A stretch of DNA of 64,000 nucleotides, taken from assembly GCA_028532985.1 (NCBI GenBank), contig JANCIK010000002.1:2294001-2358000 (forward strand). Reading direction: 5' to 3'. Positions 10,665 to 22,152 of the stretch are shown here, piece after piece. The first letter of the stretch is position 1. Each line of letters starts with the position of its first letter. The stretch is from Stropharia rugosoannulata (Eukaryota > Basidiomycota > Agaricomycetes > Agaricales > Strophariaceae). Made by a program: the position numbers and the translations under genes. Below the pieces are notes generated by a model that had not been told where the DNA came from, did no database searches, and saw only the letters and a program-made list of their open reading frames with translations.

Positions 10665-13334
10665 ATGAAGTACCTTGCGCTTCTCAGCGGCGGTAAAGAC
10701 AGCTGCTACAACTTGCTTCATTGTGAAAAAAACGGTCATGAACTTGTTGCTGCAGCATCTTTGGGACCCGAAGCTGGAAAAGGTCTGAATAAGGCAGCGT
10801 ACCAACTGATCTCGGCAATCCATTTATTTTTCTGTAGAAGAGCTTGATTCATACCTCTATCAAACTGTCGGACAAGACGCGATTGAGTTCGTTGCTCAAG
10901 CTTTGGATGTTCCTCTTTATCGACAAGTTATCACTGGCAACGCGGTGAACCAAGAGTCTGAATATGGTGGCAGGCATGCAGGATCCTCCGGAGGAGTTCC
11001 TGGGGACGAAACGGAAGATCTCTATAACTTATTGGCGTCTGTGAAGGTATGTAAATTCATCCTGGAAACAAATACGATATTCAAGGTAGACAGGCATACC
11101 ACCCAGATGTACAAGGCGTATCGGTTGGTGCGATTCTTTCAAACTACCAAAGGGTGAGGGTGGAGCATGTGCAGGTAATTTATTTATCTTGAGTGTACAT
11201 GAAATTGAATTGGTTTCAAACAGGTGTATGCGCCTGAATTTAACTCCTCTTTGCTTTCTCTGGCAAAGAAATCAAGAAGAACTACTACTAGAAATGATTG
11301 AAGCTGGCATGGAGGCAATCTTGATTAAGGTAGCAGGAATAGGCCTAACTACTTCACACCTCGGAAAAACACTGGCCGAGATGAAACCTATATTGCACAA
11401 ACTGGTGAGTAGACATATTAACTTCACGGAGATCTGGACCTTATTTCCACAGAATACACTCTACGGTTCCCATGTTTGTGGAGAAGGTGGCGAATACGAA
11501 ACCTTAACACTGGACTGCCCTCTGTACAAGCACCGAATTAAACTGTATGTTTATAATGCTCGGCGTCGCCCATAAATCGTTGCTCATTTTAGCTATCAAC
11601 ACGGCAGTCTTGATACAGAAACTGTTATACACTCTGATAATGACTTCGCCACAGTTGCCTTCCTTCGCATCAAGTCCGCAAAACTAGAAGAGAAGTCGCA
11701 AGAGGCTTACACATTATCCATTCCACCGCTACTGGATAACGGATATAAAGCAGTTGAGCTCGCAGTTTCGTCATCAGAGAAGCCTAGGGAGGCTGAGGTC
11801 AATGTGGCTTCCCTGTTAACCCTCAACTACACAACGGAATTACCTCAACTGACAAAAAAGTCGCAAAGCCGTAGAAATGGCACTTGCATATCTGTATCTG
11901 ATATTCACATCAGCCCTGGACCTGCCATAACGATCGAGGAGGAGGTGACTCAATGCTTCAATATGTTAAAAAGTATGACTCGACTATCGACAAGAAAGAA
12001 TAATAACTAACAATCATCCATTAGAAATTCTCGCCGAGTACAACTTACAGACGCCTCAAGTTTCAATGATCAATCTATTCATATCTTCAATCGATCTTTT
12101 TGCCTCTATCAATGAAGTTTATGCGAAATTCTTTGGTGCCAGTCCACCTGCGCGCGCTTGTGTTGCTGTTGATCTCCCAGAGGGAATACGCGTGAAGCTT
12201 GAATGTGTTGCTTTTGCCGAGAGCTCGCCCCATGACCGTCATGCATTACACGTTCAAGGTTTAAGCTACTGGGCACCAGCTAATATAGGCCCTTACTCTC
12301 AAGCTGTAACTGTTAGTAAAGTCTTATTTAATCAATTGCATATCTGAACAGAATCGTTTTCAGATTTCAGAAAGAGTTTTTATATCCGGTCAGATCGGGC
12401 TCATTCCAGCGCAGCTGATTCTCCCTTCTCCTCGTTCGATCTCGCTAGAAATGGCACTGTCTTGTCAGCATGCGGATCGTGTCGTATCAGCTCTGAAAGA
12501 AAATTCTGGCGGGGGTTGGGTGGGCCATACCCAATTAGCAGTTTATTGGCTAATAGATAGTCAAGACATAACCCCTGTGAAGGCAGGTCATCGATCTCTT
12601 GAGGTGAGTTAAAGAATTACATGCGTGCTGCAGAAGATATAAAAGTACTGCAGACATCCATACCTTTACCTACTTTATTTGTGGTTATCAAAGAACTGCC
12701 AAAAAACGCAATGGTCGAAAAGCAAGTCTTTGTTCATACAGGAAGATGCGCCATTCTGGATGAGGAGGATGGAGAGAGTATAATTGAAAACAAGAAACCA
12801 GTCTACGAGCAAGGTCAGAGAGTTTTATTAACTACACTCTGATATTACAATTTTATTTCCCACAGGCGACGAGGATCTTGCAAATGGCTGTGTTCTACAT
12901 TGGGAGGTTTCCCGCTTCGTAGAAGACGGGTCATGTATTGGAATTATATTTATCAAAGCAGGTGAGTTTGGAAAGCACGATCTCCTTGAACGAAAAGGTC
13001 TGTGATAACGCAATTTCAGACTCTGCGAGTGCTACTCCCGAGCTCACATCAGTCACTGCACATCTACTCCCATTGCTGAAGGAGGCCTTGGCATTGCAGT
13101 TGTTCCATTGTACTCTACAAACACCGTTTGTATCCCGTGAGTTTTCTGTTTCTGCCATTACAACTTTGGATCTCTTTTGACATCAGTTCGTGTGTAGATT
13201 ACCTGCATTCCATCTTCAGTCCTGCCGAGCTCCCACCCGTGACTACCATTCCTTGCAGACAAATTGCTAGTATGAAATATGACACCTGGAATATGGCACT
13301 TTGTTTTACAACGGTATCCAAAGTAAATACATGA
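10665..13334 (+). CDS. DPH6: diphthine-ammonia ligase with C-terminal RidA-like domains
   Basis: Twelve exons (10665-10782, 10838-11046, 11094-11170, 11224-11404, 11453-11544, 11593-11972, 12025-12311, 12364-12603, 12654-12813, 12866-12961, 13020-13136, 13198-13334) give 697 aa. The N-terminus 'MKYLALLSGGKDSCYNLLH' has the PP-loop SGGKDS of ATP pyrophosphatases. 'EYGGRHAGSSGGVPGDETED' and 'GSHVCGEGGEYETLTLDCPL' are Dph6 signatures. The C-terminal half carries YjgF/RidA-like sequence, best seen in 'SYWAPANIGPYSQAVT' and 'RVFISGQIGLIP'. The enzyme makes the last amidation step of diphthamide on elongation factor 2, and the fused layout is known in yeast. Intron 3 (11171-11223) appears to start with GC. 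The final exon is the least certain part. Confidence 0.93.
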
Positions 13335-13571
13335 AGATTGTAGCTTAATGAGAATAAAAGGAGATATGTCCATTGTAGAGATAGATTACAATACTAGTCC
13401 AAGCGAAGACGACACCCAACTGGGAGACGCTACGTGAACAAATATATGGAAAATATGGTACACGTGCTTTATCCAATCCGAAAAACCAATGATACCTGTG
13501 AAAGCAAGCAAAAGAGATATAGCTTTGACACCCACAAAATAGGTTCTAGAGTTGAACGCTGAGCTACGAGT

Positions 13572-16118
13572 TCACGGGTTGATTTCTTCTCCGAGGAGTT
13601 TCATTTCTCCTAACCTCCGGCGCATCGCCTTCTCTGTTGGAGTAGGTGGCACCATCCTGGCAAAAACAGCACCTACTAAGGTGCATAGACCTCCAAAGCG
13701 TAATACCCAAGCAACACCATTTTTCCCAAAATATGTGTTGGGAGCATCGGCAAGCATTTGTAAAGTGGTTGGTGTATCTCCATCAACAACTCGGAAGATT
13801 GCACTGGAGGCAAGAGCAACCTGCATATCATGTTTGAGCATTGTAATCTGCATATATGAAGAAGGCACTTACAATAAACTGAGGCATTACGATAGCAAGG
13901 TTATGGATACCAAGAATTGTCCCACCGGGAAGTGGTAATGGATTGTTTCCTTCGACAGCTGAATTATTGAGATCGTCATAAGACCGACGACGGAGTAAAG
14001 GTTGCCGTTCACTGCCAGAGAATGACGGTCGTCCATGTCCAGGAGTTGAGATATTACGGGCATGGAAGGGACGCGGTGTCTCTTCAGGGACACTAGGTGG
14101 CTGGGGAGGCTCTTTCAAGAGCTAAAAAATATTGTCAATGTGAGATCAATAAGATTGATTACGCAGTTTCGTACCTCCATGATTATTGCAAATGGGACCC
14201 ACATAGCTACTGCCCAGCATATCCCCACTAGGCTGATGAATATAGTGGCCTATACAATGTAAGTGCAAGTTGAAATCAGTTCAATCAGGAGGGCTTACTT
14301 CGGATACAGTAGAAATGAAAAACGTCGAAAATGTCAAACAACTGAAAAGTAGGAGCGCTCCAGTCCAGATGTTCCGTAGAAGGAATGGCATCACAGGTAA
14401 GCGTAAAGGTCGCCCTTTCTGCGCTGCTTCTACTCTCCATTGTCGGACTGTTTCTCTTAGTCGAGACAATTCGGCGTCTTCGTCGACATCAGTTTTGTGT
14501 GCGACCAGATTCCGGTCTCGCGTAGCTAAATGAGGGAGGATGGTTCCCGCGATAACCCCAACTGATGCATATATACAATCAGGTGATATTGGCAATAATA
14601 ATTTCTCTTTAATACTGACCGATACTATAGAGGAGCATGGCAAATTCACCCGTTCTTGTAGCGAACTCTGGATCGGGTTCGCGGCCTTGCTCATATGCCA
14701 TGACTTGGCCCATATATGTCGTTCTGCAAGGGTCAAGATTAGTTTTTCTATTTTTTATTATTAAAAAATGACACAAAATGCCTCTACTTACGAGTAAAAT
14801 AGGAAAGGGAACCTGATGAAACATCAGTATCAAGCAATTGAGCAACATCAACGACTAACGCACCAGCCCATAAACGCAAAGAGTTGAACATAGCAGACAC
14901 GTCTTATCGCTTTGGGCAAGTTCGTTATGGCACGTAGAATATTATTCAGTACGTCCCGCAATTTCCCTCTTAAATATGGTCAGCATAAATAAATTATGCG
15001 CATATGTTTAGCTCTCATACCCATCTCTGTGAGTTACACTCGGGCGCTCTTCTTCTTCGTGGCTAGCACATGTCAGCCAAACGGTGCCCACGAGAATGAC
15101 GATGCAAATGACGCAGAATTTGCGGAACTGATCTCCTCCTATTAACCTTATGATGGGTAAATCTGCGAGAGGAAGGTAACCTGAGAAGCATAAATAAGAC
15201 CGTAAATGGGATGCGAGAGATATGGCTGTACCAAACCCGAAGCCAATAATGTTTCCTGCATTAGTCATGCGTCCATGCCACGCATTGCCCGAACTAAGTT
15301 GCCCGGAAGGAGTTATATCGAGCAGAAGGTTTCTGAGCGAAGCCTGTAAGCCGTTCAGGGCAAAATCGAGGATGTAGAACGAGACGACAGCGAAACCAAT
15401 AGCCGTCCATGACGCCTAGCGACAAGTGTTAATGTATTAATGCATAAACAACTGTGCCACGCACCAATTGCGCCCTTCGCTCCGTCCAGTCCCCATCATG
15501 CACACCGAAAAGGTCAACAAAGAAGGAAGCGAGCTCGCGGCAATACGCGAGCGTGAACGTAGACAGCACAAGGGCAACGGTCGATATCAGGATCCAAAAG
15601 CGCCGACGGTACTTAGAAGAAGAAGCGTCCGATAAGGCGCCTGCCAAAAGTCAATACGGCGTAAATCACTCAGTAGGTCAGGTATATAAGACCCACCTAT
15701 AAGCGGCTGGGCAACTAAACCGCTGATAGGACCTGCCAACCAGACGAGCGAGGTCAAATGCTCTGTCAGACCCAGACCCAGCAGGAATGGTGTTCCATAA
15801 CTGCAGCCACTGTCAGCACGGAACAAGAGTCTAACAGATGTCAAGCAATACGGGCACGCACCCAAGCTCCACTGTCCACGCAATCTGGGCGCCTGCCATG
15901 GATATGCTGAGCGTTATCAAGTCCCAGGTCGTCAGTCTGCGCCGTCCTGTGGAAGGATTTGGTCTTGGAGTGTCATTGTTCAAGCCGTCCGTTGTATCAG
16001 GGACAACCGTAGTGGCGACAGAGGAGTCAGATTCTGCCTGGCGGGGACCGTTCCGGGCAGTAGGCCACGGTATCTGGCTTGTCGGATCCTCATTAGCGTC
16101 GGAAATGGGGGTTATCAT
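13572..16118 (-). CDS. sugar transporter of the GPH/SUT (sucrose-H+ symporter-like) type
   Basis: Twelve exons (16118-15862, 15800-15697, 15640-15465, 15415-15232, 15180-15021, 14968-14864, 14812-14792, 14723-14620, 14561-14299, 14249-14175, 14121-13873, 13820-13572) give 648 aa. After a polar N-terminus come helices such as 'DLITLSISMAGAQIAWTVEL' and 'SLVWLAGPISGLVAQPLIGA', the loop typical of plant SUT and fission yeast Sut1-like carriers. 'GGDQFRKFCVICIVILVG' and 'WFPFLFYSTTYMGQVMAYEQ' follow. A polar cytosolic loop of about 80 residues with 'RRRSYDDL' lies between late helices. The expected role is proton-coupled uptake of sucrose, maltose or another alpha-glucoside at the plasma membrane. 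The substrate is not readable from the sequence. The 51-nt intron 15231-15181 is stop-free and divisible by three. Confidence 0.88.
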
Positions 16119-16578
16119 GGTAGTTCAAAGGGATGAACCACGACCGACTGTTGGTAGGCGGCAGGCAAGCGACATGGGGCACTCTTATATGTAAAGCCAG
16201 CTGGCGCGCTGGTAATGTACTTCGGATCTGTATTTAGGCATTAGACACCGGACATTTCCGTTCAGGCGTCCTCAGGTCTTTCGTCATAGTCATATGTACT
16301 ACATTTTCAATTGCACTCACTCACTGCTAGGCTTTTTAAGTTTTTAGACACCACCCAAATCGTCCATGACAATTTATCCAAAGAGTACATTGGCGGAAAC
16401 CACAAAATCTAGAAATACACTAATAAATATACGCCGTGTAGGCCATAAAATGTCTGTTGATGGCAAGGAGGGCAATTGTACACAAAGCTAACAAGATTCC
16501 CCAGAAATGATGGTTATACAATGAGCTGGTGGTACAAGTCAAATGTGCAATCGGGAACCAGAGCATGTTTCGAATGGC
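16119..16578. other. intergenic gap
   Basis: This is the promoter side of the transporter gene and the 3' side of the ankyrin gene. It is AT-rich near 16340-16460, and no gene was seen. Confidence 0.5.
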
Positions 16579-18523
16579 TTAATTGCCCTTGGCAGAAGTC
16601 GCAGACATGCCCCGCCGATGACTTGATGATGCCGACGTGTCAAAGTTGTGCATATGCAGGGGTTTTGCGAGGATGTGATGGAACGCCTTCCGACGAGCGT
16701 TCGTTGGAGTAGCATTGGTACCATCTCCGTTTATGGGAGCAGCTGGTGGTTCCGGAAACTGTGCATACTGGCTAGGTGGTCCGGTATATGCCAGAGATGG
16801 GTCATCGAATTGTAGCCTATCAACACTTGCTATGGACCGCAACGATTTTGATGTCGATGACGACCTTGCAAGCGATGGAAGAGGAGATGGTGCTTCCCGA
16901 GAACTGCTTGGCCCAGTCCCTGATCGCAATCTTGTTTCTGGCTGGGGAGTGGTATTGCCTGAAGTACCAGAGCTTGGCACTTGCGCCGTTCTGAGCTGGG
17001 CAGCTGAAGCAGAAGGGCGGAGTCGTCGCGGGGTCACTGACCCACTTATGAGTGCGCTGATATCATCACCATTGGCCGAAGGACCAGCTGATGTGAAGTT
17101 AACACTAGCCATCGATCTAGCATCAGTCGTTGACGCAGTTCCCTGGCTGCCGCTTCGATTACGGTTCATGTACTTCTCCATAGCATCAGCATCTTTCTCT
17201 CTCATACGGTTGGCAACTGGTGAGAGGGCGGACGCGGGGTTAGATGGTGCGGACAGAGATCCTTTTGAAGTACTAGACATAGAATAAGACGAGATAGATG
17301 GGTGGTGATTAGAATGGGTGGCACTAGATTGTGCAATAAAACCGGAGCTTGAAGCTGTAGAAGGTTGCGACGGAGATGAAGACAATTGTCCCGCAATCAA
17401 ATGGTCTACGTCTCCACTGTCGGAGGTTGCTGTGGTCCGACTAGTCCCAGACCCACTCCTCAGCCTGGAGGTCATGTCGCGATCCTTAGCCGGTACTGGA
17501 GGAGGAATGGATATTGGCGTGGACCTTCCCCGTTCAAGCCCGCGGGAGGCTGCTTGAGCAAATATGTTCCGCCTTTGCTTCTTGTTGTTCTCGAATTGAA
17601 TTCGCGCTGTATCTTGAAGCGTATCTCTTGTGCTGAACGAGTATGCATAGTCCGAGGCCGTGAAGCCTTCATTATTTCTTGCCGAGTATTGGCATCCTCG
17701 CTCTATAAGCAGTTGGACCGTCTAATGAGAAATTAGTTATCAACTGCATTCATACTAAATCTGCTTAAGCTTACTGGTATGTGACCCCAAGCACTTGCAC
17801 TTTGTTGAGATGTGAGCTGAGAACATATGGACCGGTGAATTAAAGCTTACTAGTGCAGCGGAGTATTGCCCTTGTTATCCGAAAGATCAAAGTCAGCCCC
17901 AAAATCGCACAGCATCTAATATAGAATCGCTTTAATGCGATGCGCAAAAACCACGATGAGCACTGAGAACGCACCCGAACAAGTTCTTCATTTCCCTTGA
18001 GAGCCGCTATGTGGAGCGCCGTCTTGCCGTGGATATTTGACCAGTCCAATACCCAATTATAGCGCTCGTAATATAGCTGCGCCATCCGAAGATATGCACC
18101 GGAATGGTCATCGTCTGTCTCCTGCGTTATATACGATGCGGATTGCGCAGGCTTTTGGTCTGCCAACAGCATTAGAATGGTGTTATTCTCAGAGTCCTAG
18201 TGGCCCGCAGTAAATAAACAAGCTACACCGAGATACGGGCGGACATACCTTGCTCAGCTCATCGTCGTCATGCCCAGCGGCAAGCAGAAATTCGAACGTC
18301 TCCTCGTTTCCAAGGATAGCTGCCCAGGCCAACGAAGTGTACCGTTTCGACGCAGTGTCGGGATTGCGCATGTCAGTCCGCTGGATCAGCCGTTTGACGA
18401 GGAAAAGGTTATTTTCTGTAATACGGCGGTCATTATAGGCTGACCACACGCAAAAACGGGTCGGTCAGGGCACATGCCTTTTACGGCTCTCCGCAGTCTG
18501 GCGGAGGCATCTTTCTCGGCCAT
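16579..18523 (-). CDS. ankyrin-repeat protein, Avo2-like (TORC2 subunit candidate)
   Basis: Six exons (18523-18478, 18439-18249, 18196-17975, 17915-17851, 17799-17775, 17721-16579) give 563 aa. The first 210 residues hold ankyrin repeats: 'KRYTSLAWAAILGNEETFEF', 'IHGKTALHIAALKGNEELVR', 'DNKGNTPLHYASAWGHIPTV' and 'ARNNEGFTASDYAYS'. The remaining 350 residues are Ser/Thr-rich and disordered. The order (short start 'MAEKDASARLRRAVK', about five repeats, long disordered tail) resembles Avo2, a nonessential subunit of TOR complex 2, but ankyrin proteins are easily confused. The first intron (18477-18440) is only 38 nt and begins with GC; no GT donor keeps the frame. The 25-nt exon 5 completes a repeat and supports the splicing. 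Confidence 0.78.
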
Positions 18524-18745
18524 GGAGGCAGAGCGCTAACGGACAGCGGAGTGACGGTAAGTAGGAAAGAAAGAACAATCGCGCATATACAACTTTGGCA
18601 CCGCCCAAGTGCCAGGTTGACGAGAGGGGTAAAACCGGGCACGTGATTAACACCGCTTTTCAGCGTCATCCTGCCATATTAATTCGGTTAAGGCACCCCC
18701 CAGCAACTTAACTCCGTTGGACTCGTTTCTTTTGCCCGCTCACAG
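18524..18745. promoter_or_regulatory. divergent promoter region, ankyrin gene / STEEP1 homologue
   Basis: There are 222 bp between opposing start codons. The segment must serve both genes. No specific factor site was identified. Confidence 0.5.
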
Positions 18746-19416
18746 ATGCCCAAGGTCGTTTCGAGATCTGCGGTCTCGTCCTCGACGGATGGTACGTGTT
18801 TTTTTTTCTCTGAGAAGAGCATATTCTAACACGCGTCCAAACATGCAGCACAGCCCACCGCAAGCTCGGCAGCAGCTCTGCGCGTTTATTGTACGTGTTG
18901 ATGATCGCTGGTTCATCACCTACATAAGTATTCTGACTAAAGAGCCTCTACCTGCAGACTGCATATGCGGCGAGTTTATCGTAAGTCCCAATCCCTACTG
19001 AGGCGTAGCACCCAACTGATGGTTCTCCTTCCTCTTCCAGCTTGTTATTGATAAGAGCCTGGCTACTTTGCCACGTCGTAAGACAGACAACGCCATCATT
19101 ATCCGTTCACAAGACAGCGATGTCGGAAAGGCGAAGGTGTTCAAACTGAACGCGGTCGCGGAGGACCCGGTTCTGCTGGAGAGGTACGCGTCGGTTGCGC
19201 ACTTGTCTCAATGAAGTTCTTAAGCGGATGAGCAGGCTGGGCGGCCATGAGAAACAATACCGTTACCACTGCCCTAGATGTTCACTTAAAATTGGGTATC
19301 AAACATCGCCGCCTCCTGTAAAATCGGCGCCCTTTCTGTATATTTTCTCGGGCGCCCTCACCCAGATGCAGGGTCAGGTTCCTCCAGACGCGTTCGATGG
19401 AGAAAACGATGGCTAA
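18746..19416 (+). CDS. STEEP1 (CXorf56/UPF0428) homologue
   Basis: Five exons (18746-18791, 18849-18890, 18958-18980, 19041-19183, 19236-19416) give 144 aa. After 'MPKVVSRSAVSSST' comes 'RVYYCICGEFILVIDKSLATLPRRK', matching the family's '[21 protein letters not shown]' pattern, with Cys pairs. 'GGHEKQYRYHCPRCSLKIGY' follows, the second Cys pair, which likely completes a zinc site. In animals STEEP1 promotes exit of STING from the ER, but the family is much wider than STING. In fungi a role in splicing or ER trafficking is possible and unproven. The C-terminal part after the Cys pair is shorter than in animals (the human protein is, from memory, about 220 aa). The 23-nt exon 3 carries the first Cys pair. 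Confidence 0.85.
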
Positions 19417-19932
19417 ACCAGGTGTGAGGGCATGCATAGTATATTACTCTCTCCACGCCTGGTGTATCTTGTACATGCTGTGTTGTACTGTCCTCATGTA
19501 AACATAATTGTTTCATAAAAAGGGAAGAAAAAGCTGGGCGTTGCTGTTCTGACGTTTCGCAAAAGTTCCTTATGTTACGCTGGTTTGAACATAGGCCATC
19601 CTAATGAGGTGTCACCCTGAAACCACGGAGCCGCTGCGGCATGCATTTATAGTCAAGAGGACGAGTATGTATAGACGCACAGAGCGCTCGATTCCGCAGT
19701 TACTAGTTACTCAGAGTTACTACTGGGAAGTTGTAGTACTTAATTAATGATGAATATTCTGCGGAGGTCCCGTGCAAACGATGACATGATGGCGCGGAAG
19801 CAAAGTTCGAGCAATATTGCAAATTCAAGGACCGCCAGGCTGTTTGTGTACCTCCTCCATTATACCCCCTCACTCCCCACTGCAGTCTTTGTTCATCAGA
19901 TACCCCTCACTATCCCTTATCATCGTTGCAAA
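19417..19932. other. intergenic gap
   Basis: This is the 3' end of the STEEP1 homologue and the promoter of the WTAP-like gene. A pyrimidine-rich tract sits just before the next start (19850-19925), common in fungal promoters. No gene was recognised. Confidence 0.5.
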
Positions 19933-21312
19933 ATGGAGCTTCCCAGCGTGCGGGAGCTCGAACTCGAGACCCTGCTCAGGGAAAAAGACGCCCAGTTGGC
20001 TGAAGTCACCGTAAGTCCCCTGCCCCGCGGCGCCAGCCTTTCACTTTCCGTACCTTCTTCCCATCTAACACACTCTCCCTGCAGGATGAGATTACGGTAC
20101 TGCGGCAGTATCTCTCGAAGCAGCCCGGGCCCTCGACCGCAGAGCCCGTCACTCTGCCCCCTGCTCTAGTGTCCGTGCTTATGCCCCACATCAAGACGGC
20201 AGGCGGCACCGCTGCGGAGGGCGCCTCGAGCAGTGCGACGGCTGCTCTTATACAGAAGTCCCGCGCCCTGCAGGAGGAGAACGACGAGCTCTATGAACTG
20301 CTGAAAACAAGCGAAACTGGGAGGCTGAAGGACGAGGTTCGTGGGTTGCGGCGAGTAGTCGCCAAGCTGGAAGGCGCATTGAAAGGCATGTCCGGCACCG
20401 TACGCGTGGCGTCGTATCCTAACCTCCTCCTTTCGCAATCCAGAGTCCCACAAGGCCATCGTGTCGTTATCGTACGTCCACGCCTTCGTTCTGCCTCAAT
20501 AGCAGGTCGCTGAAAGGTCGTTTTTTTCTTTCTCTTACAGGACAGAGCTTGATAAAGCATACGAGACCATCATGGCCAACTCGCGGCAAATAACCCAGTC
20601 TCGCAAGTCAGACTCGCACTCGCACTCGCCCCGTCACTCGCTCAGCGGGGGGCCGTATGCCGAAAGTGCCGGAAATGGGAGCAGCACCCACAAACCGCCG
20701 CCAACAGAGCCGCGGGCACACAAGCGGCCCCGCCTATCCGAGCCGCAGCCCTCGCCCCCTGTCTCGCAACCCCAGAGGCTTGCGCCCCCCTCGCTCCCGC
20801 AGAAGCCGCAGGTGTACCACCACAGCGGTGGCGCGAACGGGCCGTCCCGCACAGACCACGGGCGCGAGCACGGGCGGCACTCGGGTGCAGCGCATGACGG
20901 CGGTGGTGGACGCGAGGGGCGATCGGGGGGCGGAGGCGGCGGGGCGAAGATGGATGTGGATGTGCCGAACGGGCGCACAGGGACGCCGCCGACCCGTGAG
21001 CGCGATCGCCCACGCGAGCGGGAGCGGAACAACAGGGACCGCGAGCGTGATCGGGAGCGGGGCGCTGGAGGCAAAGAGCGCGAACGGCCGCGCGACTCTG
21101 GGGGCCGCGATTGGGACCGTGATGGGAATAAGAATGCGCATTCGCGACGGAATGGGCACTCCGGGGCGGCTGGATCATCTGGGCGGGGGAGCGGGTCGGG
21201 CGGCGGATCCGGGCGCAACAAAGGCGGCGAGCGGAATAATGGACACAATTCGAATTCGAACGCAAACAGCCACGCTGACAGTCGGACGTTGCAGGAAAGG
21301 TTGGGTCTATAA
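19933..21312 (+). CDS. WTAP/Mum2-like coiled-coil protein with charged C-terminus
   Basis: Four exons (19933-20010, 20085-20385, 20444-20471, 20541-21312) give 392 aa. Residues about 70-145 are a coiled coil reading 'LIQKSRALQEENDELYELL' and ending 'LSTELDKAYETIM'. This lines up well with the human WTAP segment around its conserved EN-x-EL and LD-x-x-x-x-x-TI positions. WTAP and yeast Mum2 are structural subunits of the mRNA m6A methyltransferase complex in the nucleus. The C-terminal 210 residues are low complexity, first Pro/Ser-rich, then repeated Arg-Asp/Arg-Glu, then Gly/Ser/Asn, ending 'SRTLQERLGL'. Base composition is clearly GC-richer than in the neighbours. The intron after exon 2 starts with GC (20386). 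The assignment rests on the coiled coil, so moderate. Confidence 0.65.
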
Positions 21313-22152
21313 AGCGACGGTGTCACTCCTTTGTACTGCGACTTTGAATGCAAGTCGCTCTCTAAAGTATTTCACATATTCTTTTTTGTCTCTCTCTCGA
21401 TATGATCTTGATTGTCGTTGCTTTATACTTACTTACGCTACTATTGGAAGTCGAATGTGTTATCTATTTATGATATCAGGCAAACCATCGTCGCAGTTTC
21501 ATCAGCATATCTTGTAACATATCATCGTTGGGTACGGCCTTTTCATCTGCTCTCAGTTCCTGCTATATCTCGTCAACCCTGTATCTTTTACGACTAACAT
21601 TCTTGTTCCTTGTATTTCTACTGTGTATAGACCCAGGGCCTCGGTAAGCATCTCACTTTGGGTTTTACTAAGTATTATTAAGAGTGATAGATTCAATCGA
21701 CCGTATATTAATCAACTGGTTTTATTTTATTGGTGTAATGTATGTAAATAGGGTAATTGAAGTCCTTGCAATATATCATATGGTGAGCATCATACTGCAT
21801 ACGCAAAAGGGGGGATTAAATGAGCAGAGGATGGCTGCAGGGTCACTTCTCGAGGACAATTAGGGGGAGTAGGGTAGGTAAAATAAAGCAGAGATGCAGT
21901 TGTATAGTAGGTACATACAAGTGTTCGGGTGTGGCGATGGACAGACGGGCCGAGGGGCCTGCTGGTAGTAAATACAGCATGGGGCAAAATGAATGCGCAA
22001 AAGCGGATGGGTTCATAGTACAGAATGAGGGAGAGAGATGCAGGGCGCCGAGGCGTATTATGTAGGACTTAGGGTAAAGCGGAGGGAGAGTGGTGGTACA
22101 AGGCGCTGCCCAAGAAATATGTGACAGGAGCCTCCGCTGGAGGGCGGAGAGG
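21313..22152. other. intergenic gap between convergent genes
   Basis: This holds the 3' ends of two convergent genes. Sequence from about 21350 to 21800 is AT-rich with several possible polyadenylation signals. No gene was recognised. Confidence 0.5.

Noticed and set aside
16715..17287. 190-codon plus-strand ORF
   Set aside because: It is antisense to the Ser-rich tail of the ankyrin gene and has no recognisable content.
20634..21353. Long minus-strand ORFs rich in Arg/Pro/Ser
   Set aside because: They are shadows of the GC-rich, low-complexity tail of the WTAP-like gene on the plus strand.
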